The position numbers were made by a program, and so were the translations under genes. Below the pieces are notes generated by a model. It saw only the letters and a list, made by a program, of their open reading frames with translations. It ran no database searches and had not been told where the DNA came from. Below, piece after piece: positions 18,885 through 27,012 of a stretch of 64,000 bases of DNA. The DNA comes from Caenibius tardaugens NBRC 16725 (GTDB lineage: Bacteria; Pseudomonadota; Alphaproteobacteria; Sphingomonadales; Sphingomonadaceae). The DNA is taken from NCBI RefSeq assembly GCF_003860345.1, contig NZ_CP034179.1, forward strand, positions 124,001-188,000, in the 5' to 3' direction. Position 1 is the first letter of the stretch; the number at the start of each line of letters is the position of its first letter.

Positions 18885-19610
18885 TCAGGCCATTTTTGGG
18901 GGCAGGGAAAATATCGAAAGCACCCGTTGGGCCAGATCGAGGTCGCCCGAAGCCTCGAGTTCCCCCTCCGCCACCACCGTTTTCAGCGGTTCCTTGCCAT
19001 AAACCACGCGCAGGAAGGGGAACGGCCGGGGCATGCGGATCGAAAAATCGGGCGCCGGATCGCTATCCGCGGCCCGTGCAATCGTCAGTTCGCCATTGGC
19101 GAGCCGCGCGAAAAACCGATCCTCCCCCACGACGAAGAGAATCGCCGCCTCGACCTGCCGCGCCGCATCGCGGTCGATCATCGTCCGCAAGCTGAGCATC
19201 AGCGACACCGGCGAAAGCGGCAGGGTCGGATCATGGCCCGACGATCGCGCGGCCCAGCGCCCCAGTTCCTGTATCGCAGGTTCGGCGCGATAGCCCCATT
19301 CGGTCAGTTCATAGACTTGCGCGGCAACCGGCGGCGCCAGCTTGCGGCGCACCAGAACACCTGCGGCCTCCAGCCCTTCGAGACGCTCTGTCAGCACTTT
19401 GGCGCTAATCCCGGGCAGCCCGGCCCGAAGGTCGGAAAAACGACGCGCGCCAAGCATTAACTCCCTGACGATCAGAAGCGACCACCGCTCACCGATCAGT
19501 TCCAGTGCGAAAGCCGTACCGCAGGCGTCATCATACCATTTGCCATGATACCCTTTGTCATGACCGGCCGAACCCTGGCGCGACTCTTTAGTTTCTTTTT
19601 GTAACTTCAT
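18885..19610 (-). CDS. HxlR-family transcriptional regulator with C-terminal SCP2-like domain
   Basis: A 241-residue regulator. The HxlR winged helix covers about residues 25-120: ACGTAFALELIGERWSLLIVRELMLGARRFSDLRAGLPGIS, split here by the recognition helix, then VYELTEWGYRAEPAIQELGRW. The C-terminal part (about 130-241) resembles a sterol-carrier (SCP2) type domain and could hold a hydrophobic ligand. It is divergent from the eleven-gene VOC/GST block and shares a 68-base intergenic region with it, so it is the likely local repressor. Confidence 0.87.
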   Translation of the reverse strand: MKLQKETKESRQGSAGHDKGYHGKWYDDACGTAFALELIGERWSLLIVRELMLGARRFSDLRAGLPGISAKVLTERLEGLEAAGVLVRRKLAPPVAAQVYELTEWGYRAEPAIQELGRWAARSSGHDPTLPLSPVSLMLSLRTMIDRDAARQVEAAILFVVGEDRFFARLANGELTIARAADSDPAPDFSIRMPRPFPFLRVVYGKEPLKTVVAEGELEASGDLDLAQRVLSIFSLPPKMA

Positions 19611-19627
19611 AGTTGCCTTTAGTAACT
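19601..19627. promoter_or_regulatory. Possible HxlR operator (GTAACT direct repeats)
   Basis: GTAACT occurs at 19601-19606 and 19622-19627, 21 bases apart, two helical turns, at the hxlR start and in the divergent spacer. A partial inverted copy (AGTTGC) lies between. The position suits autoregulation plus control of the divergent operon. The link to HxlR is inference. Confidence 0.3.
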
Positions 19628-19678
19628 CACAAGCGCAGTGTCATGCAATACCGATTCGTTTCGGCAGGAGAAGATGCA

Positions 19679-20110
19679 ATGCCCAGGATGATTTTCGTCA
19701 ATCTGCCGGTGACCGATCTCGCGAGGGCGAAGGCGTTCTACACCGCGCTGGGCTTCGTCAACGAACCCCGCTTCACCGACGATACCGCCGCTGCGATGCA
19801 ATGGTCGGACACGATCGTCGTCATGCTGCTGACGCACGACAAGTGGAAAAGCTTCACCACACGTCCGATTCCCGCCCCCGAAACGAGCGAAGTGATGCTC
19901 TGCGTAAGCTGCGACAGCCGCGAGGAAGTGAACCGTCTGGCCGACACCGCGGCCAACCATGGCGGGAAAGCCGATGTGAATCCGTCTCAGGATCATGGAT
20001 TTATGATGAGCCGCACGTTCACCGATCCTGATGGTCATGTCTGGGAACCGATGTGGATGGACCCGGCCATGGCCAGTGGCGAAGGCCCGGCACCCGAAAT
20101 CGCCCATTGA
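19679..20110 (+). CDS. VOC-family (glyoxalase-like) protein
   Basis: A 143-residue vicinal oxygen chelate fold protein. It starts MPRMIFVNLPVTDLARAKAFYTALGF, the typical first beta-alpha-beta unit, and ends in SRTFTDPDGHVWEPMWMD, the second metal-ligand region. These proteins bind a divalent metal and act as lyases, dioxygenases or drug-binding proteins. The start follows an AGGAGAAG site. It is the first gene of the block divergent from hxlR. The substrate is unknown. Confidence 0.85.
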   Translation: MPRMIFVNLPVTDLARAKAFYTALGFVNEPRFTDDTAAAMQWSDTIVVMLLTHDKWKSFTTRPIPAPETSEVMLCVSCDSREEVNRLADTAANHGGKADVNPSQDHGFMMSRTFTDPDGHVWEPMWMDPAMASGEGPAPEIAH

Positions 20111-20154
20111 ACCTGCCTGCACCAGAACCAGGCAAATCAGAGGAGAGAGAGACC

Positions 20155-20640
20155 ATGACAGACACAACCCCCGCCGCCGGTATATCGCCCTATCTCGTAT
20201 GCGACGGCGCCGCAGATGCGATCGCGTTCTACAAGAAGGCGTTCGATGCGGAGGAACTGATGCGTCTCGATGGACCGGACGGCAAGGTCATGCATGCCTC
20301 CGTAGCGATCAACGGCGCGACGGTGATGTTGACCGACGAACGCAAGGAATTCGGATCGCTCGGCCCCAATACTTTGGGTGGCACACCCGTTACCCTCCAT
20401 CTCACCGTGCCCAATGCCGATGAAGCGATTGCCCGCGCAACCGCTGCCGGGGCCACGCTGGCCATGGCGCCCGAAGACATGTTCTGGGGCGACCGGTACG
20501 GGCAGGTGAAGGACCCGTTCGGGCATAGCTGGTCAATCTCGCACCCGCTCGGCAATCGTGAAATGACCGCGGACGAACTGCGCGAAGCCGCACGCGACGC
20601 GATGTGCGGGCAGACTTCCGCCACCCCCGCAAGCGCTTGA
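20155..20640 (+). CDS. VOC-family protein, PhnB-like
   Basis: A 161-residue PhnB-type VOC protein. ISPYLVCDGAADAIAFYKKAF is the PhnB start, and GDRYGQVKDPFGHSWSISHP is the characteristic end, followed by a helical tail. PhnB proteins are common in small detoxification operons with unknown substrates. The chosen ATG follows a strong AGGAGAGAGAGA site, 44 bases after the previous stop. Confidence 0.87.
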   Translation: MTDTTPAAGISPYLVCDGAADAIAFYKKAFDAEELMRLDGPDGKVMHASVAINGATVMLTDERKEFGSLGPNTLGGTPVTLHLTVPNADEAIARATAAGATLAMAPEDMFWGDRYGQVKDPFGHSWSISHPLGNREMTADELREAARDAMCGQTSATPASA

Positions 20641-20654
20641 GGAAAGCCCGGACC

Positions 20655-21332
20655 ATGCCTGTCAACGACCACGCCCCTGTGCAGATCACCGCCTACAACT
20701 GGGTCCCCGATTTCGCGCGCGGTTTCGTCCGCGATCTGCGCCCCCGCTGGGCCTGCGAGGAAATCGGCATCGATTACAGCGAACGGCTGTTCAACCCGGC
20801 CGCCCCGCGCCCCGATGCCTATTATGCCGAACAGCCCTGGGGCCAGGTCCCGGTCGTGCATGAAGATGGCCTCGAAATTTTCGAAAGCGGGGCGACCCTG
20901 ATCCACTTCGGAGAAAAGGACGAACGGCTGCTGCCGCGCGATCCGCAGGCGCGGATGCGGGCGATCAGTTGGCTGTTCGCCGCACTGAACACCATCGAAC
21001 CATCGATGATGGAACTGTCCACCGTCGACATCTTCGCCAAGGACGAGGAATGGGCGAAACTGCGCCGCCCCGGCCTGATCCGGTTTATCGCGCAACGGCT
21101 TGACCGGCTGTCCGATGCCCTGGGCGAAAGCACGTGGTTCGCCGGGGATTTCAGCATTGCCGATATCGCGATGACCACGGTCCTGCGGCAGGCCCAGCAC
21201 ACCGACCTGATATCCGCCCGGCCCCGGCTCGACGCCTATGTCGCGCGGGCCAGCGCCCGCCCGGCCTTTGCCCGCGCGATGGCCGCACAGCTTGCCGCAC
21301 TCGGCGACACGCCCGAACCGGCGGTTGCCTGA
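20655..21332 (+). CDS. Glutathione S-transferase family protein
   Basis: A 225-residue GST. The N-terminal thioredoxin-like domain has QITAYNWVPDFARGFVRDLR, the glutathione-binding turn WGQVPVVHEDGLEIFESGATL (cis-Pro and Glu-Ser), and the C-terminal helical domain has FAGDFSIADIAMTTVLRQ, with the conserved helix-capping Asp. It lies 14 bases after the VOC gene, so it is in the same transcript. Probably conjugates or isomerises an electrophile; the substrate is unknown. Confidence 0.88.
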   Translation: MPVNDHAPVQITAYNWVPDFARGFVRDLRPRWACEEIGIDYSERLFNPAAPRPDAYYAEQPWGQVPVVHEDGLEIFESGATLIHFGEKDERLLPRDPQARMRAISWLFAALNTIEPSMMELSTVDIFAKDEEWAKLRRPGLIRFIAQRLDRLSDALGESTWFAGDFSIADIAMTTVLRQAQHTDLISARPRLDAYVARASARPAFARAMAAQLAALGDTPEPAVA

Positions 21333-21405
21333 GCGCGCAGGAGCGCCGGTCCAAAGCCCCCTCCCCCCCGCCCCGGACCGGCGCTCATACAATCGAAGGA
21401 GAGAG

Positions 21406-22125
21406 ATGATGACCTATATCGAAGGTTTCGTGGCCGCCGTTCCCAAAGCGAACAAGGCGACCTTCATCGATCACGCCAATCGCGGCGACAGCGTGTTCAT
21501 GGACAATGGCGCCAGCCGCGTTCTGGAATGCTGGCAGGAAGACGTGCCAGCCGGAAAACACACAGATTTCTTCGGCGCGGTCGATGCGAAAGACGATGAA
21601 GCGGTCGTCTTCAGCTGGATCGAATGGCCCGACAAGGCCGCCCGCGAAACCATGAACGGGCGCATGGAAGAGCTGATGAAAACCGACGACCGCTTCAATC
21701 CCGAAACCAATCCCATGCCGTTCGATGGCAAACGGATGATCTATGGCGGGTTCGCGCCCGTGGTGGAGGAAGGTGAAGCCATCGACAACGCCTATGTCCA
21801 GGGCTTCATCGTGCCGGTGCCCGCCACCAACAAGGCCGCCTATCGCAAGGCCGCGCTGGCGATGTGGGAAATCATGAAAGACTATGGCGCGCGCCGGGTC
21901 GTGGAAGCCTGGCAGGACGATGTGCCCGAAGGCACGCAGACCGACTTCTTCCGGTCGGTCAAGGCCAGCCCCGGCGAAGTGGTGGTGTTCTCGTTTGTCG
22001 AGTGGCCTTCGCGCGAAGTCTGCGACGCATCGCACGAGAAGATGATGCAGGACGAACGGATGAAAACTTTCATGGAACAGGCCCCCGATGCGGAACCGCC
22101 GTTCGATGGCAAGCGTATGGTCTAA
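21406..22125 (+). CDS. Tandem DUF1428 protein with shortened C-terminus
   Basis: Two copies of the DUF1428 domain in one chain: residues about 2-118 (TYIEGFVAAVPKANKATFIDHA... PFDGKRMIYGGFAPV) and 127-239 (DNAYVQGFIVPVPATNKAAYRK... PFDGKRMV). Stand-alone DUF1428 proteins are about 117 residues. The second copy stops at TAA exactly where the first has a Tyr codon. The following bases still read GGFTPVVQLGE in frame to a second stop at 22159-22161, so a TAT-to-TAA change probably removed 12 residues. It has a GAAGGAGAGAG ribosome-binding site. Function unknown. Confidence 0.85.
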   Translation: MMTYIEGFVAAVPKANKATFIDHANRGDSVFMDNGASRVLECWQEDVPAGKHTDFFGAVDAKDDEAVVFSWIEWPDKAARETMNGRMEELMKTDDRFNPETNPMPFDGKRMIYGGFAPVVEEGEAIDNAYVQGFIVPVPATNKAAYRKAALAMWEIMKDYGARRVVEAWQDDVPEGTQTDFFRSVKASPGEVVVFSFVEWPSREVCDASHEKMMQDERMKTFMEQAPDAEPPFDGKRMV

Positions 22126-22163
22126 GGCGGGTTCACCCCCGTCGTCCAATTGGGAGAATAACC

Positions 22164-22961
22164 ATGTCCAATCCCACTGGCGATTTCATCTGGTACGAAC
22201 TGATGACCACCGATCCCGACGGCGCCGCGGCATTCTATGGCCCGGTGGTCGGCTGGACGATTGGCAGGGCCGATCCCGCAGCGGGCGATCTGGATTACCG
22301 CATGATCGGGCGCAGCGACGGCGGCCATGCCGGTGGCGTTCTCGGACTGACGGACGCGATGTGCGAAGGCGGCGCCCACCCTTGCTGGCTGGGTTACATC
22401 CATGTCGCTGATGTCGATGCCGCCGCCAGCGCGATCACGGCCAAAGGCGGCAAGGTGATGATGCCCGCCACCGATATCGCAGTCGGCCGCATCGCGATGG
22501 TGACCGATCCGCAAGGCGCGCCCTTCTATCTGATGACCCCGATCCCGCCGCCGGGCATGGAAGATACCCGCAGCGACGTGTTTTCGGTCGATCAACCGCA
22601 ACACATACGGTGGAATGAACTGTCCACCACCGATCCCGATGCGGCGGTCGCATTCTACACGTCGCAGTTCGGATGGGCGCAGGAAGGGCAGATGGATATG
22701 GGCGATATGGGCGCCTATCGCTTCATCCAGCATGACGGCGTTGGCCTTGGCGCAATCATGCCGAAAATGCCCGAAATGCCGGTCAGCCTGTGGAGCTATT
22801 ACATCGGCGTGGACGATATCAACCGCGCGGCGGAAACCGTGGCGCAACTGGGCGGGCGGATACTGTTCGGACCAATGGAGATACCCGGCGGCGAATTCGC
22901 GCTGAACGGGGTGGACCCGCAAGGTGCGGCTTTTGGACTGGTCGGCCCGGGCAGGAAGTGA
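22164..22961 (+). CDS. Two-domain VOC-family protein
   Basis: A 265-residue protein with two VOC modules. The first (about 8-125) has FIWYELMTTDPDGAAAFYGPVVGW and VTDPQGAPFYLM; the second (about 145-262) has IRWNELSTTDPDAAVAFYTSQFGW and GVDPQGAAFGLVGP. Such two-domain proteins resemble CFP32/antibiotic-resistance-like glyoxalases of actinobacteria. The ribosome-binding site GGGAG lies in the lost tail of the DUF1428 gene. Substrate unknown. Confidence 0.87.
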   Translation: MSNPTGDFIWYELMTTDPDGAAAFYGPVVGWTIGRADPAAGDLDYRMIGRSDGGHAGGVLGLTDAMCEGGAHPCWLGYIHVADVDAAASAITAKGGKVMMPATDIAVGRIAMVTDPQGAPFYLMTPIPPPGMEDTRSDVFSVDQPQHIRWNELSTTDPDAAVAFYTSQFGWAQEGQMDMGDMGAYRFIQHDGVGLGAIMPKMPEMPVSLWSYYIGVDDINRAAETVAQLGGRILFGPMEIPGGEFALNGVDPQGAAFGLVGPGRK

Positions 22962-22988
22962 TCGCGGGAAACACGCAGGAGACAGGCT

Positions 22989-23621
22989 TTGGCGCAATTC
23001 ACCTTTTTCACCAATCCGATGTCGCGCGGGCAAATTGTCCGCTGGGCCTTGCATGAAGCCGGGGCCGATTACGATGCGATGCTTATCGACTGGCAGGACA
23101 AGCCTGCCGTGTTCCTCGAATGCAATCCGATGGGCAAAGTGCCGACGATCATCCATCACGCCCCCTTTGGCGACCGGGTGGTGACGGAGGCCGCAGCGAT
23201 CTGCGCCTATCTGGCCGAAGTCCTGCCGCAGGCGGGCTTGCTGCCCGACGATGCCGAACGTGCGGATTATCTGCGCTGGCTGTTCTTCGCCGCCGGGCCG
23301 CTGGAACAGGCGATCCTGGCGAAACATCTGGGCTTCGATCCGCAGGAACCGCGCCAGCAGATGATGGCCGGGTTCGGCAGTTACGAACGCACGCTGGCCG
23401 CGCTGGAGGGGCATCTGGAACACAACACCTATGTCTGCGGCAACCGCTTCACCATGGCCGATGTCTATGTCGGCAGCCAGGTCGACTGGGGGCTCACTTT
23501 CGGCACACTCCCCGATCGCCCCGCCTTTGCAGCCTATGCCGAACGCTGCCGCAGTCGCGATGCCTACAAGGCGGGCAAGGCGATCGACAATGCCCTGATC
23601 GAAAGGATGCAGGCGTCATGA
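22989..23621 (+). CDS. Glutathione S-transferase family protein
   Basis: A 210-residue GST. The N-terminal domain includes FTFFTNPMSRGQIVRWALHE (Ser/Arg region for glutathione activation), NPMGKVPTIIHH and VTEAAAICAYLAEVLP. The C-terminal helical domain has CGNRFTMADVYVGSQVDWGL. It starts at TTG, preceded by AGGAGA at the right distance; no ATG fits. The next gene overlaps its stop as ATGA. Confidence 0.86.
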   Translation: MAQFTFFTNPMSRGQIVRWALHEAGADYDAMLIDWQDKPAVFLECNPMGKVPTIIHHAPFGDRVVTEAAAICAYLAEVLPQAGLLPDDAERADYLRWLFFAAGPLEQAILAKHLGFDPQEPRQQMMAGFGSYERTLAALEGHLEHNTYVCGNRFTMADVYVGSQVDWGLTFGTLPDRPAFAAYAERCRSRDAYKAGKAIDNALIERMQAS

Positions 23622-24109
23622 CCGATGCGCTCGACAATCCCGTCATTATCTCGCTGTGGTACGACAAGGGCGCGGAAGACGCCGCCCGCTTTTATGCCGA
23701 GACATTCCCGAACAGCAGGCTGGATTCCGTCCATCGCGCTCCGGCGGACTTTCCCGATGGCAAGGCGGGCGATGTCCTGACTGCGGATTTCACCGTGCTG
23801 GGCATCCCCTGCGTCGGGATCAACGGCGGCACAGCCTTCAAACAGAGCGAGGCGTTCTCGTTTCAGGTGCTGACCGATACGCAGGAAGAAACCGACCGCT
23901 ACTGGAACGCCATCGTCGGTAACGGCGGGGAAGAAAGCCAGTGTGGGTGGTGCCGCGATCGTTGGGGCCTGTCGTGGCAAATCACCCCCCGCATTCTGTT
24001 GCAGGCGATGACCGGCGCGGACAAGGCCGCTGCCAAGCGGGCGATGGAAGCGATGTTCGCCATGACAAAAATCGATATCGCCACAATCGAACGGGCAGTC
24101 GCAGGATAA
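23618..24109 (+). CDS. VOC-family protein, PhnB/UbiG-like type
   Basis: A 163-residue VOC protein of the group often annotated as 3-demethylubiquinone methyltransferase-like: VIISLWYDKGAEDAARFYAETF at the start, LGIPCVGINGGTAFKQSEAFSFQV in the middle, and ESQCGWCRDRWGLSWQITPR with the family WC.D..G.SWQ.TP pattern. It is translationally coupled to the GST gene. The methyltransferase name is misleading; no SAM-binding motif is present. Confidence 0.86.
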   Translation: MTDALDNPVIISLWYDKGAEDAARFYAETFPNSRLDSVHRAPADFPDGKAGDVLTADFTVLGIPCVGINGGTAFKQSEAFSFQVLTDTQEETDRYWNAIVGNGGEESQCGWCRDRWGLSWQITPRILLQAMTGADKAAAKRAMEAMFAMTKIDIATIERAVAG

Positions 24110-24154
24110 GGCTGCGTCCCGTTACATCCACCGCATGTGCGGACTGGAGGATAG

Positions 24155-24820
24155 ATGCCACGCAGGATCATTGGGGCCGCCTTTGTTTCGCTGGACGGGG
24201 TCATGCAGGCCCCCGGTGGGCCGACCGAAGATCCTTCGGGCGGGTTTGCCCATGGCGGCTGGCTGACTGCCGCTATGGACGAGGAACTGGGCGAAAACAT
24301 CGATCGCGTGCTGGCCGAACCGTTCGCTCTGCTGCTGGGCCGGCGCACTTACGATATCTTTGCCGCCTATTGGCCGCTGGTGCCGGATGACAATCCCATC
24401 GCCGCCACCTTCCGCCGGATCGGCAAATATGTCCTGACCGGGTCAGACCAGCCGCTGGCATGGGAGGGCAGCCATCGTCTGGCCGATATCGATGCGCTGG
24501 CGACGCTGAAGGAAACCGATGGCCCGGATCTCGTCATTCAGGGCAGTTCGACGCTCTATCCCCAATTGCTGGCACGTGGGCTGATCGACCGGCTGGAACT
24601 GATGATCGCCCCCATCCTTCTGGGTGGCGGCAAGCGCCTGTTCGGCACCGGTACGCCAGCGGGCCTCTACAGGCTGGTGGCCCACAAGGTTACGCGAAAC
24701 GGGATCGTCCTCGCCACCTATGAACCGGACGGCCCACTGGTGACCGGCTCTTTCGCGGACATCGAACCGGGCGAACTGGAACTGGCGCGGCGCAAGGCCA
24801 TCGCAGAAGGAACGTGGTAA
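24155..24820 (+). CDS. Dihydrofolate reductase/RibD C-terminal family protein
   Basis: A 221-residue DHFR-fold protein: RRIIGAAFVSLDGVMQAPGG at the start, LLLGRRTYDIFAAYWP, a short NADPH-site-like DLVIQGSSTLYPQLL, and IAPILLGGGKRLFGTG near the end. It belongs to the YyaP/YwjB-type reductases related to RibD's C-terminal domain. A 35-residue extension (GPLVTGSFADIEPGELELARRK) follows the usual end and is unusual. It overlaps the next gene's ATG by one base. Confidence 0.86.
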   Translation: MPRRIIGAAFVSLDGVMQAPGGPTEDPSGGFAHGGWLTAAMDEELGENIDRVLAEPFALLLGRRTYDIFAAYWPLVPDDNPIAATFRRIGKYVLTGSDQPLAWEGSHRLADIDALATLKETDGPDLVIQGSSTLYPQLLARGLIDRLELMIAPILLGGGKRLFGTGTPAGLYRLVAHKVTRNGIVLATYEPDGPLVTGSFADIEPGELELARRKAIAEGTW

Positions 24821-25470
24821 TGCTCGAACTCTACGGCCATCCGTTTTCGTCCTACACCTGGAAGGCGCAGATCGCGCTGCACGCGCTGGACGCGGACTAT
24901 ACGTTCCGCATGGTCGATCCCGATCACACGGACAATGCCGCCTTCGTCCAGCAGGCCCACCCCGCAGGCAAATTCCCGGTCCTGCGCGATGGGGACACGA
25001 CTGTGATCGAGGCGACCGCGATCATCGAATATCTGGCCGCAACGCGGGATAGCGGCGCCATGCTGATCCCGCGCGATCCGCGCGCCGCAGTAACGGTGCG
25101 CATGCTCGACCGCGTGTTCGACAATTACGTGATGGGCCACATGCAGCATTCGGTGAATGCCTATCTGGTCGATCCGGAAAACCCGAACAGGGATGCGCTC
25201 GACATCGCGCAGACGGGCCTTCGCCGGGTCTATCGCTGGCTGGAAGACTGGCTGGAACACCATCGCTTTCCGGCGCATGTCTCGCTGGTCAGCTGCGCAG
25301 CGGCCCCATCGCTGTTCTATGCCGACTGGGTGGAACGCATTCCCGAGAATTGCCCGCATCTCGCCCGTCTGCGTGCGGAATTGCTGGCCCTGCCGCCCGT
25401 CGCCCGCTGCGTCGATGCAGCCCGGCCCTATCGCCGGTTCTTCCCGCTGGGCGCGCCGGATCGCGATTAA
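24820..25470 (+). CDS. Glutathione S-transferase family protein
   Basis: A 216-residue GST, the third in this block. LELYGHPFSSYTWKAQIALHAL is the N-terminal strand and helix; AGKFPVLRDGDTTVIEATAIIEYLA carries the cis-Pro and the Glu-Ala/Thr turn that binds glutathione. The ATG at 24820 overlaps the DHFR-like stop (TAATG), so coupling is likely; a GTG six bases upstream is an alternative start. The three GSTs differ from each other and are not recent duplicates. Confidence 0.86.
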   Translation: MLELYGHPFSSYTWKAQIALHALDADYTFRMVDPDHTDNAAFVQQAHPAGKFPVLRDGDTTVIEATAIIEYLAATRDSGAMLIPRDPRAAVTVRMLDRVFDNYVMGHMQHSVNAYLVDPENPNRDALDIAQTGLRRVYRWLEDWLEHHRFPAHVSLVSCAAAPSLFYADWVERIPENCPHLARLRAELLALPPVARCVDAARPYRRFFPLGAPDRD

Positions 25471-25486
25471 CACGAGGAGGCCGCCC

Positions 25487-25876
25487 ATGCCCGTCCAGCT
25501 TAACCACACGATCGTATGGTGCCACGACAGGCATCGTTCGGCGGCCTTTCTGACCGAGATGCTCGGCCTGCCGCCTGCGACGCCGTTTCTGCATTTCATG
25601 GTCGTGCCGCTCGATAACGGGGTCTCGCTCGACTTCATGGAACAGCCGGGGGAAATTGCCGCCCAGCATTACGCCTTTCAGGTGAGCGAAGCGGAATTCG
25701 ATGCCGGGATGGACCGCCTGACGCAACGCGGCCTGCCCTACTGGGCCGACCCGGCCCGCAGCCAGCCCCATGCGATCAATCACCACTGGGGCGGGCGCGG
25801 CGTCTATTTTGAAGACCCTGACGGGCACCTGCTCGAATTCATCACCAGACCTTATGGCTCGGAGGACAGCTTATGA
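25487..25876 (+). CDS. VOC-family protein
   Basis: A 129-residue single-module VOC protein starting MPVQLNHTIVWCHDRHRSAAF, with a His metal ligand near the start, HYAFQVSEAEFDAG in the middle, and VYFEDPDGHLLEFITRPYG carrying the last Glu ligand. This layout (His...His...Glu) is that of fosfomycin-resistance and glyoxalase-like enzymes. It has a GAGGAGG ribosome-binding site and couples to the next gene by an ATGA overlap. Confidence 0.86.
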   Translation: MPVQLNHTIVWCHDRHRSAAFLTEMLGLPPATPFLHFMVVPLDNGVSLDFMEQPGEIAAQHYAFQVSEAEFDAGMDRLTQRGLPYWADPARSQPHAINHHWGGRGVYFEDPDGHLLEFITRPYGSEDSL

Positions 25877-26325
25877 CCGACACCCATCACGAACTCTCCA
25901 TCACCCGCTATATCGATGCGTCGCCCGCAAAGGTGTGGGATGTCATGGCCAACCGGCAGGAAGAATGGTGGTGCCCCCGCCCGTGGCGCGTGGAAGTGGA
26001 TCGGCAGGATCGCCGCCCGGGCGGTGTCTGCCAGATGACGATGTATGGCCCGGATGGCGAAGTGGCGCCGCAGAACGGCATTTACCTCGCCTATGACGAA
26101 GGCCACCGGTTTGCCAGCACCGACGCTGTGACTGGCGATTGCGAACCGTCCGGTCCGTTCATGATCGGGATCTGGGAAATCACACCCGAAGGCAATGGCA
26201 CCCGCTACACCGCCCGCGCGCGCCACTGGACGCAGGAAGCCCGCGACGAGCATGACAGGATGGATTTCACCGAAGGCTGGACCGCCTGCGCCGATCAGCT
26301 TGCCGAACTGTGCGAGGGGGGCTGA
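25873..26325 (+). CDS. SRPBCC-family protein (AHSA1-like)
   Basis: A 150-residue START/AHSA1-type protein: LSITRYIDASPAKVWDVMANRQEEWW at the start, CQMTMYGPDGEVAPQNGIYL, GTRYTARARHWTQEARDEHDRM and FTEGWTACADQLAEL at the end, which is the classical AHSA1 C-terminal helix. The fold forms a deep hydrophobic pocket. It is the last gene of the hxlR-divergent block. The gene after it, on the other strand, belongs to the conserved bolA region. Confidence 0.86.
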   Translation: MTDTHHELSITRYIDASPAKVWDVMANRQEEWWCPRPWRVEVDRQDRRPGGVCQMTMYGPDGEVAPQNGIYLAYDEGHRFASTDAVTGDCEPSGPFMIGIWEITPEGNGTRYTARARHWTQEARDEHDRMDFTEGWTACADQLAELCEGG

Positions 26326-26362
26326 CGCGTCCGACGCTATACCGCCGGAAACGCAGCGCCGG

Positions 26363-26947
26363 TCAGGCGAAGACGCGCGCCTTGCGCAAGAGTTGATAGG
26401 CTTCGACCACGCGCTGCAACCGGCTTTCATAGCTGCGATCCCCGCCGTTGCGATCGGGGTGATACTTGCGCACCAGTTCGGAATAGCGGCGGCGCAGGGT
26501 GTGCCGGTCGGTGTCACCGCCCAGCCCCATCGCGTTCAGTGCCTCACGTTCCTGCGGGGTGAAGCGGGCCCATTCGCTGTTTCCTGCCGCGCGGCGTTTC
26601 ACACCCGCTGCCCGCGCACCGATCGCGTCGAGCGGATCGGCGAAATCGGCCCAGCGCGGCATACCGTCCACGCCTGCATCGGCGCGGAACGTCCGGCTTT
26701 CCGTCGCCCATCCGGCAACGGGCGATTGCGCGTGAAGGATTTCGTCCGCGCTCATCCCCTCGAACCAGTCGTATCCGGCGTTGAATTCGCGCACATGATC
26801 AAGGCAGAACCAGCGGTATTCGCCCGGCCCGTCAAACCCCGAAGGGCGCACGCCGGGCGCGCGAAATTCGCCTGCCTCCGCACACCGTGGAGCCTGGCAT
26901 AAACGCCCTCTGCTTTCAAAACGCCCTTGGAACCTGTCTCGAGTCAC
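26363..26947 (-). CDS. J-domain (DnaJ-like) protein
   Basis: A 194-residue co-chaperone-like protein. The J domain is C-terminal (about 130-190), with LRRRYSELVRKYHPDRNGGD containing the essential HPD that stimulates Hsp70 ATPase. The N-terminal part has CQAPRCAEAGEFRAPG and YRWFCLDHVREFN, a likely zinc site conserved in alphaproteobacterial relatives. It starts at GTG; the nearby ATG is out of frame. It is divergent from bolA and in this class is usually followed by cobS, which here lies 7.5 kb further on. Confidence 0.88.
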   Translation of the reverse strand: MTRDRFQGRFESRGRLCQAPRCAEAGEFRAPGVRPSGFDGPGEYRWFCLDHVREFNAGYDWFEGMSADEILHAQSPVAGWATESRTFRADAGVDGMPRWADFADPLDAIGARAAGVKRRAAGNSEWARFTPQEREALNAMGLGGDTDRHTLRRRYSELVRKYHPDRNGGDRSYESRLQRVVEAYQLLRKARVFA

Positions 26948-27012
26948 GCCATCAGGATGGGGAGTGAGTCCCCATATGGGAACCCCCGCACAGCAAATTT
27001 TGGAGAATTTTC

